Assembly: GCA_934486785.1 (NCBI GenBank)
Contig: CAKSQK010000007.1
Location: 53,745-117,744, forward strand
Direction of reading: 5' to 3'
Length of the DNA stretch: 64,000 nucleotides
From: an uncultured Niabella sp.
GTDB lineage: Bacteria; Bacteroidota; Bacteroidia; Chitinophagales; Chitinophagaceae
A program made the position numbers and the translations under genes. Shown here piece after piece: positions 46,304 through 55,968 of the stretch (position 1 is its first letter; the number at the start of each line of letters is the position of its first letter). The notes under the pieces were generated by a model. That model was given only the letters and a program-made list of their open reading frames with translations. It made no database searches and was not told the DNA's origin.

Positions 46304-47625
46304 GAAACCTGCTCGACTCCTTGCATCCACTTATCCCGGTCGTCGGGGCTAAACTTCCAGGGAGCAAAATTATTTTCCACGTTGCCAAACATGGCGCTCC
46401 ACTCCTGCGGGGCATTGCTTTCTTCCATAATGAGGTAGCGGCGTAGCTGCAAAATAATATCAAGCGGGTTGATGCTCACCGGGCACTCCTGCACACAGGC
46501 GTTACAGGTAGTACAGGCGCGCAGCTCTTCTACCGAAATGTAATCGTACAATAAGGTATGTACACCTGCCTCACTCTTTTTTTGCCTGATGGTTTTGCCC
46601 AGCGCCTCCATCCTGTCGCGCGTATCCATCATGATCTTTCTGGGGGAAAGCAGTTTGCCGGTGATATTAGCCGGGCAGGCAGCGGTACAGCGGCCACACT
46701 CGGTGCAGGTATAGGCGTCCAGCAAATTTTTCCAGGTAAGGTCCGTTACATCTTTTGCGCCAAAGCATTCGGGCGCGGGCGCATTTGCAGGGGCCAGTTC
46801 GGGCTGCATGGAGTACAACACTTCATTTTGTACGGCAGGCATGTTTTCCATTTTTCCCATTGGTTGAAGCCTGGCATAATATGCATTGGGAAAAGCCAGT
46901 AAAATATGCAGGTGCTTTGAATAAGGCAGATAGTTTAAAAAAGCATAAATACCCAAAATATGCAGCCACCAGCAAGCCCGCTCAACAAATATCAATACGG
47001 TATTATTATATGCATCTAAAACAGGATGCAGGTATTGCGAAATGATGAAATTACCGGTAAGGTGTTGCGTATAATCCTCGGCGCCGCGCGTTTGAAGCAG
47101 GGTGTCGGCAGCATTCATGGTTAAAAACAAAGACATTAAAATGATCTCTGCCATTAAAATATAATTGGCATCGCTTTTAGGCCAGCCGTTTAGATCGCTG
47201 TGCACAAGGCGCTTTACTTTTACAATATTCCTCCTGATTAAGAAAACGGCGCAAAAAACAATTACAATCAATGCCAGCACTTCAAAAGCATTGATCAAAA
47301 AATGATACACGCCGCCCAACATGCCGGCAAACAGCCTGTGCGTGCCAAAAATCCCATCCAGGATGATCTCCAGAATTTCTACATTGATGATTATAAATCC
47401 TGCATACACAAAAAAATGAAGTACACCAACCAGCGGGATCTGAAACATTTTTTTTTGCCCAAAAGCCAGCAGCAGCACATTGCGCCATCGCAGCGGCTTG
47501 TTGTCATCAATTTTTTCATCGCGGCCCAAATTGATGTTTTGCTTTATCTGCACGGCTTTCCTGTAAAAAAGAAATACAGCCAGGGCAGTTACTGCAATAA
47601 ATAAAATTTGCTGTATGTTTTGCAT
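46300..47625 (-). CDS. Membrane-bound Fe-S oxidoreductase with two 4Fe-4S centres
   Basis: 441 residues. The N-terminal half has about five membrane helices, with histidines that may bind heme (NarI-like). The C-terminal half has two ferredoxin-type motifs: CTECGRCTAACP and CTTCNACVQECP. This matches the HdrC/GlpC-like electron-transfer protein that in many Bacteroidetes is followed by a second gene with cysteine-rich CCG domains. Here the next gene downstream is on the other strand, so the partner is not adjacent. Electron donor and acceptor are unknown. Confidence 0.9.
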   Translation of the reverse strand: MQNIQQILFIAVTALAVFLFYRKAVQIKQNINLGRDEKIDDNKPLRWRNVLLLAFGQKKMFQIPLVGVLHFFVYAGFIIINVEILEIILDGIFGTHRLFAGMLGGVYHFLINAFEVLALIVIVFCAVFLIRRNIVKVKRLVHSDLNGWPKSDANYILMAEIILMSLFLTMNAADTLLQTRGAEDYTQHLTGNFIISQYLHPVLDAYNNTVLIFVERACWWLHILGIYAFLNYLPYSKHLHILLAFPNAYYARLQPMGKMENMPAVQNEVLYSMQPELAPANAPAPECFGAKDVTDLTWKNLLDAYTCTECGRCTAACPANITGKLLSPRKIMMDTRDRMEALGKTIRQKKSEAGVHTLLYDYISVEELRACTTCNACVQECPVSINPLDIILQLRRYLIMEESNAPQEWSAMFGNVENNFAPWKFSPDDRDKWMQGVEQVS

Positions 47626-47730
47626 ATAAGCTACTATTAGAATTTATTAAGGCAAACCTCTTTAACGGCTGGTTATAATGTTAACCCTCATTTAATCAAT
47701 GCAATTTACAGTTTGTTTCCACACAATTCC

Positions 47731-47739
47731 TAATTTAGC
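47731..47739 (+). promoter_or_regulatory. -7-like promoter element of the PRTase gene
   Basis: TAATTTAGC, one base from TAnnTTTG, 18 nt before the ATG at 47758; TTTG at 47712-47715 may be the -33 element (15-nt gap). Confidence 0.4.
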
Positions 47740-47757
47740 GCAAAAGCACGCCTCACC

Positions 47758-48258
47758 ATGAGCCATACTAAAAATTATATACTCAATGCTCCCGTAATTG
47801 AAAAAAAATTAAGCAGGCTGGCGCTTGAAGTAATTGAAAATAATATTGACGAAGAAGAGATCATTTTTGTGGGGATTGCTGACAAAGGCGTTGTACTTGC
47901 CAAACACATCAAAAAAATCATTGAACAAACATCTGATATAAAGGTGCGCCTGCTTACATTAACATTGAACAAAAAAGATCCCGGCGAAGTAGCGCTGAGT
48001 GAAACGCCTGTCTTTGACAACAAGGTGATCATTTTAATTGACGATGTAAGCAATAGCGGCAAAACCCTGCTGTATGCCCTGAAGCCTTTTTTGGATCATC
48101 ATCCCAAAAAAATACGCACACTGGTTTTGGTTGAGCGCAGCCACGCCATGTTTCCTATCGGCGCCAATTACAAAGGCATCCAGTTAGCCACCACGCTGCA
48201 GGAGCATATTTTTGTAGAAGTGGAAGGCGATAAGATCATTGGCGCTTACCTGGACTGA
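47758..48258 (+). CDS. Phosphoribosyltransferase, PyrR-like
   Basis: 166 residues. The PRPP loop is seen in VIILIDDVSNSGKTL and the family N-terminus in KNYILNAPVIEKKLSRLALEVIENN. PyrR proteins are uracil phosphoribosyltransferases and, in Gram-positives, RNA-binding attenuators of pyr genes. No pyr gene is near, so the regulatory role is unproven. Confidence 0.87.
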   Translation: MSHTKNYILNAPVIEKKLSRLALEVIENNIDEEEIIFVGIADKGVVLAKHIKKIIEQTSDIKVRLLTLTLNKKDPGEVALSETPVFDNKVIILIDDVSNSGKTLLYALKPFLDHHPKKIRTLVLVERSHAMFPIGANYKGIQLATTLQEHIFVEVEGDKIIGAYLD

Positions 48259-48385
48259 TGTTTTCTTCTAAATACTGCTTCATTTTTGGTATGAAATTCA
48301 GCCCATATTAATTGCTGAATTGCTACCTGTAATATTATCAATCACATACAGCCAAAAGCATTTTTGAATATGAATTTGATGAAAC

Positions 48386-48415
48386 AAAAAAGGCCTGCCC
48401 TAAAAAGAGCTGGCC
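48386..48415 (-). terminator. Minus-strand terminator after the ABC-2 permease gene
   Basis: On the minus strand GGCCAGCTCT pairs with AGGGCAGGCC (one A-A mismatch and one G-U pair), loop TTTT, followed by six T. It lies about 140 nt past the permease stop. Otherwise the 294-nt gap 48259-48552 shows no gene. Confidence 0.65.
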
Positions 48416-48552
48416 GTTGCTAACCTATGAAAAACACCAGTGCAAATGTAAAGAAATTTTACATACAAAAATAAAATTAGGGACAAACTTTAATTTTTTT
48501 TCTGCACGTTTATCCTTATCCGAAAACTTAAAAGAGAAACCGTAAGTACAGG

Positions 48553-49845
48553 TTAAATATAGCGCTGCCTTTTCATGCCAAACCAGGCAGCTACCTGCAA
48601 TACAAGGGTGATGATGAGTACGGGCGTCAGGTCTTTAAGTACATCTTTTAAAACGCCACCTTCTAAAAATAATCCGTAAAAAGCTTCGAGGCACCAATGC
48701 AATGGCGACAGCCGCATGACTGTTTGAAAAGACTGCGGCATGGCAAATGAAGGCACTAAAAGCCCGCCCACGGCCGCAAATAATACGATGGAAATGGCGC
48801 CAATACCATTGCTTTGTTCCTGCGTTTTACAAAAAACACCTATAAAAATTGCAAAACTGGTAGCACACCATCCGCAAATAAAAATTACAAGCAACAGCCC
48901 TAATTTATCCTGGGGAAAATTTAAAGCCGGCAGGCCTATCAGCGGGAACATCCATTTGCCCAGGGCAAAAATGATAACAGCCTGTAAAATGGTAATAATG
49001 ATATAAGCAATTTGCTTAGAAAAAATGGCCACCGATAAAGGCGTAGGCATTGTTTTCAATCGTAAAAAGCTGCCGCTCATTTTTTCCCGCACAATGCTGC
49101 TACCCAGCGAAATAACGATAAAGAACATGGCAAAAACCGTCCATGCCGGAATGTTATGCTGCGTGGCATTAGGCACCGCGGCGCCGCTGCCTTTTGAAAT
49201 GGCATGCTGCTCAATAGGCGTTTGATTGGTAAGTATCTGGTGTTCCAGCGAATCGGGAATAGTTGCCTGATCGTTCATACCGCTGTACAACTGCCTTACA
49301 ATATACCTGCTTTGCACAATCTGCAGCACACTGTTCAGCGCCCCGTCAATGCCCTGCCTGAAAGACGGCTGCAGCACAGGATGATAATACAACGTGATGG
49401 CAGCAGTAGTATGCGGTGCGCCCTGCTCAGCAGTAAGATCATCTGCCGTAACCGATATTACCTGTAATGCCTGTGCCGAAATATTTTCAGCCTTCAGCAG
49501 CACATCATCAGAGTAAGTTTCAGGAATGACCAGTCCCAGTAACGCCTCTTTGTCCTGCATTCTTTGCTTAAGAGATGAATCGGTTTCGGCTGCCGCCATT
49601 TTTTTTATAATGAACATGCCGCTTTTACCCAGGGCAGCTTCCAGATCGGCTGCAGGAGCAGAGGTATCTTTGTTTAAAACCAGCAGTGGGATTTTTTTAT
49701 CATTTACCAGCTCATAAGTACTGTTTTGTACAGAAGCAATAACAATGGCCAGTATAATGGGCATGATAAACATCAGCGCAAGGCCTGTTTTATCGCGCAT
49801 AAGTATCAACCAGTCTTTTTTGATGCTTGCCAGTAATTTGAACAC
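48553..49845 (-). CDS. ABC-2 type transporter permease
   Basis: 430 residues: one helix near the N-terminus (LALMFIMPIILAIVIASV), a large periplasmic part (about 45-225), then five helices with IGAISIVLFAAVGGLLVPSFAMP. This is the DrrB/YhhJ layout of ABC-2 exporters. The ATPase partner is expected upstream on the minus strand, but cysS lies there, so the ATPase must be encoded elsewhere. The substrate is unknown. Confidence 0.9.
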   Translation of the reverse strand: MFKLLASIKKDWLILMRDKTGLALMFIMPIILAIVIASVQNSTYELVNDKKIPLLVLNKDTSAPAADLEAALGKSGMFIIKKMAAAETDSSLKQRMQDKEALLGLVIPETYSDDVLLKAENISAQALQVISVTADDLTAEQGAPHTTAAITLYYHPVLQPSFRQGIDGALNSVLQIVQSRYIVRQLYSGMNDQATIPDSLEHQILTNQTPIEQHAISKGSGAAVPNATQHNIPAWTVFAMFFIVISLGSSIVREKMSGSFLRLKTMPTPLSVAIFSKQIAYIIITILQAVIIFALGKWMFPLIGLPALNFPQDKLGLLLVIFICGWCATSFAIFIGVFCKTQEQSNGIGAISIVLFAAVGGLLVPSFAMPQSFQTVMRLSPLHWCLEAFYGLFLEGGVLKDVLKDLTPVLIITLVLQVAAWFGMKRQRYI

Positions 49846-49908
49846 TTTCTGTATGGTTTAAGGTTTGCTTGGCTACGGCAACTCTTTATAAAAAATATAC
49901 CTGCCAGG

Positions 49909-51411
49909 TTAGTCAATGGTCCAGCTTACCGATCCGTCTTTTTCATCTTTTAAAGAAATACCGATAGCGGCTAACTGGTTGCGTATTTTATCAGAAGTAA
50001 CAAAATCTTTACGGCTGCGCGCCTCTTTGCGGATCTCGATCAGCAGGTTCATTACTTCCTTCAGCTTTTCGTTATCGGCTTCAGTTATGCCCTTCAGGCC
50101 AAAAATATCTTCGAGAAATATCTTAAACTGGTTTTGCAGCAGCTCAAAAGTTGCGGCAGAAAGCGATTCAACAGGCACCAGGTTATCTTTGATGCTGTTG
50201 ATCACGGGCGCCAGCTCAAACATATTGGCAATGACCTTTGCCGTGTTAAAATCATCATTGATGAATTCCTCAAACTCATGTACCAGCTTTCCCACTTTTT
50301 CATCCAGCTCTTTATCGCCGGGCTCGACATTTAATACGCCGGCTCTTTCTTTTATTTTCTGCAGGTTCTCGTATGCCTCCCACAATCTTTTCAATCCTTT
50401 TTCTGATGCGTGCAATGCCTCGCTGCTAAAATCAAGCGTGCTGCGGTAATGGCTTTGAAGAATAAAGAACCGCACAACCATGGGGTGAAAGGCCTGTGTA
50501 AGCAGCGGATGATCGCCACTGAACAACTCGGTTAATTTAATAACGTTGTTGTAGCTTTTACCCATTTTGCGGCCGTTGATGGTGATCATGTTATTATGCA
50601 TCCAGTACCTTACCGGCGCTTCATGATTGCAAATGGTGCTTTGCGCAATTTCACTTTCGTGATGCGGAAACTGCAGGTCCATACCTCCACCGTGAATATC
50701 AAACTGTTTGCCCAGGTATTTTGTAGACATGGCCGAGCATTCAATATGCCAACCCGGAAAACCCTCGCCCCACGGGCTTTGCCAGCGCATGATATGCTGT
50801 GGCGGCGCGGCCTTCCACAATGCAAAGTCCGCAGCATTGCGTTTCTCATCCTGGCCTTCCAGTTCGCGGGTAGCCTCTAAAAGGTCTTCAATTTTGCGGC
50901 CGCTCAGCTTTCCGTAATCATATTCAGCGGCATATTTTTTTACATCAAAATACACTGATCCGTTTTGCTCGTAGGCATAGCCTTCTGCGATCAGTTTTTT
51001 GATCATTTCTATTTGCTCCACAATATGGCCCGTGGCAGTAGGCTCAATCGTAGGCGGAATATTGTTGAACTGCAGCATGGCCCAGTGAAAAAGATTGGTG
51101 TATTTCTGCACCAGTTCCATTGGCTCCAGTTTTTCCAAAACAGCCTTGGTAGAAATTTTATCTTCTGCCTCGCGGCCTTCTTCTTCAAAGTGGCCGGCAT
51201 CAGTAATATTGCGCACATAACGAACCTTGTAGCCCAAATGGCTGAGGTACCGGTACACTACATCAAAAGTGATGTAAGGCCTTGCATGCCCCAGGTGGCT
51301 TTCGCCGCTAACCGTTGGGCCGCACACGTACATACCCACGTACCCGGGCGTAACCGGTTCAAAAATTTCCTTTTGCCTGGTAAGCGAGTTGTATATCTTC
51401 AGGTCGCTCAT
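49909..51411 (-). CDS. cysS: Cysteinyl-tRNA synthetase
   Basis: 500-residue class I synthetase. Seen: MYVCGPTVSGESHLGHARPY with the zinc-binding Cys and the HxGH signature, the zinc ligands in WHIECSAMS and FPHHESEIAQS, and KMGKS in place of the canonical KMSKS. C-terminal DALR-type helical domain. TATCTTTG (minus strand, 51431-51438) 19 nt before the ATG is a good -7 element. Confidence 0.97.
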   Translation of the reverse strand: MSDLKIYNSLTRQKEIFEPVTPGYVGMYVCGPTVSGESHLGHARPYITFDVVYRYLSHLGYKVRYVRNITDAGHFEEEGREAEDKISTKAVLEKLEPMELVQKYTNLFHWAMLQFNNIPPTIEPTATGHIVEQIEMIKKLIAEGYAYEQNGSVYFDVKKYAAEYDYGKLSGRKIEDLLEATRELEGQDEKRNAADFALWKAAPPQHIMRWQSPWGEGFPGWHIECSAMSTKYLGKQFDIHGGGMDLQFPHHESEIAQSTICNHEAPVRYWMHNNMITINGRKMGKSYNNVIKLTELFSGDHPLLTQAFHPMVVRFFILQSHYRSTLDFSSEALHASEKGLKRLWEAYENLQKIKERAGVLNVEPGDKELDEKVGKLVHEFEEFINDDFNTAKVIANMFELAPVINSIKDNLVPVESLSAATFELLQNQFKIFLEDIFGLKGITEADNEKLKEVMNLLIEIRKEARSRKDFVTSDKIRNQLAAIGISLKDEKDGSVSWTID

Positions 51412-51430
51412 TGTAATGTATTGAAGGTTA

Positions 51431-51438
51431 CAAAGATA
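51431..51438 (-). promoter_or_regulatory. cysS -7 promoter element
   Basis: TATCTTTG on the minus strand, a full match to TAnnTTTG, 19 nt before the cysS ATG. Confidence 0.5.
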
Positions 51439-51494
51439 AGGCTGTGAGCCTATGTGTTGAAAAGTTTAGGCCTGAAAAGGCTTTTGCAAAAGCA

Positions 51495-53291
51495 TTACTG
51501 GTGATGGCTTTCATCAATCACACCCATTTTTCTCATCAGGTAAGATGCGCTGAGCGTGGTACAGACGCCGTCTTTCAGTTTATAATCAAACAACAGCTCA
51601 TCATTACTGATCTGCGATTCAAAAGCTTTGCTGGCAATATAGGCAGGATATTCTTTCATCAGATCGGCCACCACCACATCATGCGTGGCAATAATACCGA
51701 ACGTATTTTCTTTAGCCAGTTTGCGAATAAGGCCGATGGTACCATTGCGCTTGTCATTGCTGTTGGTGCCTCTTAAAATTTCATCCAGTATTACAAAAGT
51801 GGTATGGCCCGCCTGCAAATGCTGAATAATGGCCTGCAGCCTTTTCAGCTCGGCATAAAAAAAAGATTCACTGTCCTGCAACGAGTCGGTAATGCGCATG
51901 CTCACAAAAACATCAAAAGGATAAAAACTAAATTGCGTGGCGCAAACCACCGAGCCGGCTCTGGCCAGCACCAGGTTGATGCCCAGCGTTCGAAGAAACG
52001 TGCTTTTACCGCTCATGTTGGAGCCGGTCAATATTACAAAACGCTGCTCGTTAAAAGACACATTGTTACACACACGCTTTTCCGCTTTCAGCAACACATG
52101 GCCCATATCCTGCCCCTGTAGCGAAGGCATGGCGGTAACCTGCGGAATGCAAAAGCCGGGATTGTTGTAATAAAGATTCGCAAAGCTGTTCAGTGCTTCC
52201 ACTTCACCTATTACCTGCAACCAGCCGTTAATTTTTGATGCATGCAGCTTTTTCCATCTGCCCAGGTTGTACAGAATATGCACATGAAACAAAAACAAAC
52301 CGTTCAGCAAAATGCTTACCAGTAAATTGATGATCGTTTCCAGGTATTCAAACAACGACGCAAGGCTGCTGAGCAATTGAGAAGCCGGGCGTGCATCCTG
52401 CTTTAACTGTTGCTGGTATTGCCGCAATAATGGCGACTGGAAATTTTCGTTTTCAATCAGTTTTAGCTGCTCTTTATAGTTTTGTAAAATTTTTGATACG
52501 GATGCAGATACCGAAAGCTGCGAGGTGATTTTTTTTCCAAATGAAAAAGCAATGAGCAGGTTGAGAATAAATGAAGAATAAAAGATCCTGAAAGCTGCGT
52601 CATTTTCCGTACCAAAATAATAAACAAGGCTGCCCAGTGTAATGGCAGGAAATATCATTAATACATAATACAGGATGCTTTTAACCGTTGTTGTTGGCTC
52701 CTGCGCCCAGCGCATGAGCTTTTGCAGGTCTTTTTCTTTGCTTTCGTGCAGACTGCCCTGCGCAAACAACTGCTGGCGAAACATTACTTTTTGCTGCAGC
52801 TCAGCTACTGCTTCCTGCCGCTGCTGAATGTTGCCTATATCCGGGTGCAGCAAAGCATTTGCCAGCGCCTCTTTTCCAAAGCTGGTGGAACAGCGGTTGA
52901 GATAAGAAAACAGGCCGCCTTCTCCAAACAAGTCCAGGTCATAAGAATAAGGATGGTGCGCGTCTTCATATATCTTTCCGCCAGAATACGCCGTGCGGCC
53001 GGTGGCCAGAAAATCAATTTCGTCTTTATTGAATTTGGCAAGCGCTTTAAAATACAGCACCTTTTGCTCCAGCCTGTCGTACCATTTTACTACTACAAAA
53101 AAAGCGGCTAACGCCAGTACGGTACCGGTGATCGTCAGCCCATCGCCTGTTTGCGTGGAACGATAGCCCAGAAACAGGAAAAGAGCGAACAGGGCAAGCC
53201 TGGAAAAACTCAGCCAGTTAAGTTGCTGTTTTAAAGTAATAGCTTTGGAGTTGTATTGTTCCAGTAAATTTTTATATACAGGCTGAGACAT
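51495..53291 (-). CDS. Membrane-anchored MutS-family ATPase
   Basis: 598 residues from ATG 53291 (MSQPVYKNLL); the longer frame to 53339 is less likely. Two hydrophobic segments lie at about 31-68 and two more around 205-245, then a helical lever region and the MutS ATPase domain with Walker A TGSNMSGKST and Walker B FVILDEILRGTN. It lacks the MutS mismatch-recognition domain (no N-terminal FxE motif), so classical mismatch repair is unlikely. Such membrane MutS-like proteins are seen in Bacteroidetes and have no established role. 50 nt downstream of dusB. Confidence 0.88.
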   Translation of the reverse strand: MSQPVYKNLLEQYNSKAITLKQQLNWLSFSRLALFALFLFLGYRSTQTGDGLTITGTVLALAAFFVVVKWYDRLEQKVLYFKALAKFNKDEIDFLATGRTAYSGGKIYEDAHHPYSYDLDLFGEGGLFSYLNRCSTSFGKEALANALLHPDIGNIQQRQEAVAELQQKVMFRQQLFAQGSLHESKEKDLQKLMRWAQEPTTTVKSILYYVLMIFPAITLGSLVYYFGTENDAAFRIFYSSFILNLLIAFSFGKKITSQLSVSASVSKILQNYKEQLKLIENENFQSPLLRQYQQQLKQDARPASQLLSSLASLFEYLETIINLLVSILLNGLFLFHVHILYNLGRWKKLHASKINGWLQVIGEVEALNSFANLYYNNPGFCIPQVTAMPSLQGQDMGHVLLKAEKRVCNNVSFNEQRFVILTGSNMSGKSTFLRTLGINLVLARAGSVVCATQFSFYPFDVFVSMRITDSLQDSESFFYAELKRLQAIIQHLQAGHTTFVILDEILRGTNSNDKRNGTIGLIRKLAKENTFGIIATHDVVVADLMKEYPAYIASKAFESQISNDELLFDYKLKDGVCTTLSASYLMRKMGVIDESHHQ

Positions 53292-53341
53292 GTTTTTTGA
53301 AAATTTGCACAGGAAGAACAGGAATGTGCGAGCGTGCAAAC

Positions 53342-54382
53342 TTATTCAAGCGTGCATTTTTGGTGATAGTCTATTAGTTCAATTGGGGTGGCAGCCATTT
53401 CAAACCCTGCATATCTTTCAATCACTTCGTCTAAAACCGCGTTGATCTCTTCTTCCTGGTTTAAAGTTACAAGCCTGCTGCGAAATTCTTTAATATGCGG
53501 CAGCCCTTTCAAATAATTGGTATAATGCCGGCGCATTTCATTAATGCCAACAACCGGCCCCTTCCATTCCAGGCTTTTTCTTAAATGCCTGCGTGCTACC
53601 GCTACCCTTTCTTCCACCGTGGGCGGTGGCAGCAGTTCACCGGTTTCAACATAATGTTTGATCTCCCTGAATATCCACGGGTAACCGATGGCTGCACGGC
53701 CTATCATAATACCATCCACGCCGTAACGGTTTTTATATTCCAGCGCTTTTTGTGGGCTGTCTATATCGCCATTGCCAAAAATGGGGATGGTGATACGAGG
53801 GTTGTTTTTGATCTTTCCGATCAGCGTCCAGTCAGCCTCGCCCTTGTACATTTGCATGCGCGTGCGGCCGTGTATGGCAAGCGCTTTAATGCCTGTATCC
53901 TGCAGGCGTTCGGCCACTTCTTCAATATTTAAAGAATTGGCATCCCAGCCCAGGCGGGTTTTAACCGTTACCGGCAATGAAGTTGATTTTACAACAGCCG
54001 CCGTTAGCCGAACCATCAGGTCAATATCTTTCAGCACGCCGGCCCCGGCGCCTTTCATGGCTACTTTTTTTACCGGGCATCCAAAGTTGATGTCCAGCAG
54101 GTCGGGCTGTGTTACATCCACAATTTTAGCAGCCAGGGCAAGGCTTTCTTCATCACCGCCAAAAATTTGTATGCCTATGGGGCGTTCGTAATCAAATATA
54201 TCCAGTTTGCGGCGGCTTTTAATGGCATCGCGTATCAAACCTTCACTGCTGATGAATTCCGTGTACATCAAATCAGCGCCATTGTCTTTACACACCGCGC
54301 GAAAAGGCGGATCGCTCACATCTTCCATAGGTGCGAGCAGCAAAGGGAATGCTGGTAATTGTATGTTGCCGATATTAGCCAT
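53342..54382 (-). CDS. dusB: tRNA-dihydrouridine synthase
   Basis: 346-residue FMN enzyme that reduces uridines in the tRNA D-loop. Seen: PLLLAPMEDVSDPPFR, the catalytic cysteine in DINFGCPVKKV, KTRLGWD, and the FMN-phosphate site GNGDIDSP / GIMIGRAAIGYPWIF. Upstream the minus strand has TACCTTTGC 10 nt before the ATG. The membrane MutS gene follows and is probably cotranscribed. Confidence 0.95.
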   Translation of the reverse strand: MANIGNIQLPAFPLLLAPMEDVSDPPFRAVCKDNGADLMYTEFISSEGLIRDAIKSRRKLDIFDYERPIGIQIFGGDEESLALAAKIVDVTQPDLLDINFGCPVKKVAMKGAGAGVLKDIDLMVRLTAAVVKSTSLPVTVKTRLGWDANSLNIEEVAERLQDTGIKALAIHGRTRMQMYKGEADWTLIGKIKNNPRITIPIFGNGDIDSPQKALEYKNRYGVDGIMIGRAAIGYPWIFREIKHYVETGELLPPPTVEERVAVARRHLRKSLEWKGPVVGINEMRRHYTNYLKGLPHIKEFRSRLVTLNQEEEINAVLDEVIERYAGFEMAATPIELIDYHQKCTLE

Positions 54383-54392
54383 AAAGAGCCTG

Positions 54393-54401
54393 CAAAGGTA
54401 A
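54393..54401 (-). promoter_or_regulatory. dusB -7 promoter element
   Basis: TACCTTTGC on the minus strand, a full match to the TAnnTTTG core with the following C, 10 nt before the dusB ATG. Confidence 0.5.
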
Positions 54402-54447
54402 GCCTATTCTGCTTACCGGCATTTAAAAATGACCGTGTAAAACCAGG

Positions 54448-55857
54448 CTATTGCACTTTTACACCTGCTGCATTGAGCATAAAGTTGTGCAGCTCGTAAT
54501 TTTTCACGAACGGTTTCAACTTATTGCTTCCGGGGCCAAACATGGCAAGTTCCACATAATCGCCTGAATGGTCTGTGCCGCCCCAACCAATAGAAAGATA
54601 TTTTTGCTGAATGCCAGCTAAAGTTTTGAATGGCAGCCTGTTTACGTTATAAAGGCCTGTTTCGTCTAACTTCTCATAATGCAAAAGAAGGTCTTTAGCT
54701 TCATCGATTGTAATGGCATAGCCTTGTGCTGCTTCCAGGCGCTCAATAACCTGACGAGGGCTAAAGCTGGGCTTGATACCTGTAAGCACCCAGTTGTTGG
54801 TGTATTTAAATTTTTGAAGGCGTTCAAAGTTTTTGTTGGCGCTGCTTCCGCTAAACAAGCCGGGGTTGGCGTTTCCATGATCGGTGGTAATGATGACCAG
54901 GGTTTCTTTATTGCTTTTGGCAAAATCTATCGCCACCTTTATGGCATCGTCAAAAGCCACCTGGTCGTAAACCAGCGCTGCTGCATCGTTGGCATGTGCA
55001 GCCCAGTCTACCTTACCGCCTTCAATTTGCAATACAAACCCTTTTTTGTTTTTACTAAGCTGCTGTATGGCCACCTTACTCATTTCTGCCAGGGTGGGCG
55101 TTCTTTCTTTTAATTCTGCATCATTCTCGCGGTCTAACGCATAAGGCAGGCCGTTGGGGTTGAACACACCCAGCACGGGCTTGGTATTGGCGCTGCTGAT
55201 GTTCAGCATTTGATTACGGGTTTGTACTACGGCAAAACCTGCGTCATTAAATTCTTTAAAGAGATCTCTTTTATCAGCACGCTGGCCTGCAGTAAAAAGT
55301 TCGGTGCCGCCACCCATCATCACATCAAAGCGCAGCTTTAAATAATCCGAAGCAATTTCCTGCATGTCGCCACGCTTGGTGTTGTTCACACAAAAGCCTG
55401 CTGGCGTAGCATGCGCAATAGGTACAGAAGTAACGCAGCCAACTGATTTGCCGGCCGCCTTAAATTTTTGCAGGATGGGTTTGTTAAAGCTTCCGTCAGC
55501 ATTTACATTTACAGCCCCGTTCCGCACACGCACGCCACCGCCCCATGCCGAGCTTGCTGCAGAAGAATCGGTTACCAAAGAGCTGGCAGAAGCCGTATCC
55601 ATCAGCGCGCGGGCAGCCAGGTTATCGTGATACAATTGCATCCAGTGGCTGTTGCGGCCTTCTTTCATTTGTAAAAAAAGATTGGCCATAGTAAGCGTAC
55701 CAATGCTCATTCCATCACTCACAAGAAATATAATGTTCTTTGCGGTTCCGGCGGCTGAGGGGCTGCTGTGCATAATGGTTTCTGCAGATGCAGCTTTAAA
55801 AAGTCCTGTGCCTAATAGCGCCAGCGACGAGTTGCGGAGAAAATGCCTTCTTTCCAT
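54448..55857 (-). CDS. Alkaline phosphatase, exported
   Basis: 469 residues. The N-terminus MERRHFLRNSSLALLGTG carries a twin-arginine-like motif before a hydrophobic stretch, so Tat export is likely. Metal and catalytic sites: FLVSDGMSIG (Asp), the nucleophile Ser in VTDSSAASS, IEGGKVDWAAHAND, TTDHGN, and the C-terminal HSGDY histidine. Releases phosphate from monoesters in the periplasm. Monocistronic, on the minus strand. Confidence 0.95.
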   Translation of the reverse strand: MERRHFLRNSSLALLGTGLFKAASAETIMHSSPSAAGTAKNIIFLVSDGMSIGTLTMANLFLQMKEGRNSHWMQLYHDNLAARALMDTASASSLVTDSSAASSAWGGGVRVRNGAVNVNADGSFNKPILQKFKAAGKSVGCVTSVPIAHATPAGFCVNNTKRGDMQEIASDYLKLRFDVMMGGGTELFTAGQRADKRDLFKEFNDAGFAVVQTRNQMLNISSANTKPVLGVFNPNGLPYALDRENDAELKERTPTLAEMSKVAIQQLSKNKKGFVLQIEGGKVDWAAHANDAAALVYDQVAFDDAIKVAIDFAKSNKETLVIITTDHGNANPGLFSGSSANKNFERLQKFKYTNNWVLTGIKPSFSPRQVIERLEAAQGYAITIDEAKDLLLHYEKLDETGLYNVNRLPFKTLAGIQQKYLSIGWGGTDHSGDYVELAMFGPGSNKLKPFVKNYELHNFMLNAAGVKVQ

Positions 55858-55968
55858 AAATGTATTGTGTGCGGTTAAAACTTTGATTGCAATTTTGTTT
55901 CTTTTTTTACAATTTTCCGGTTTGCAGTTTATTAAGTTATTGTCATTTTTACTGTATATCTGTAGTTA

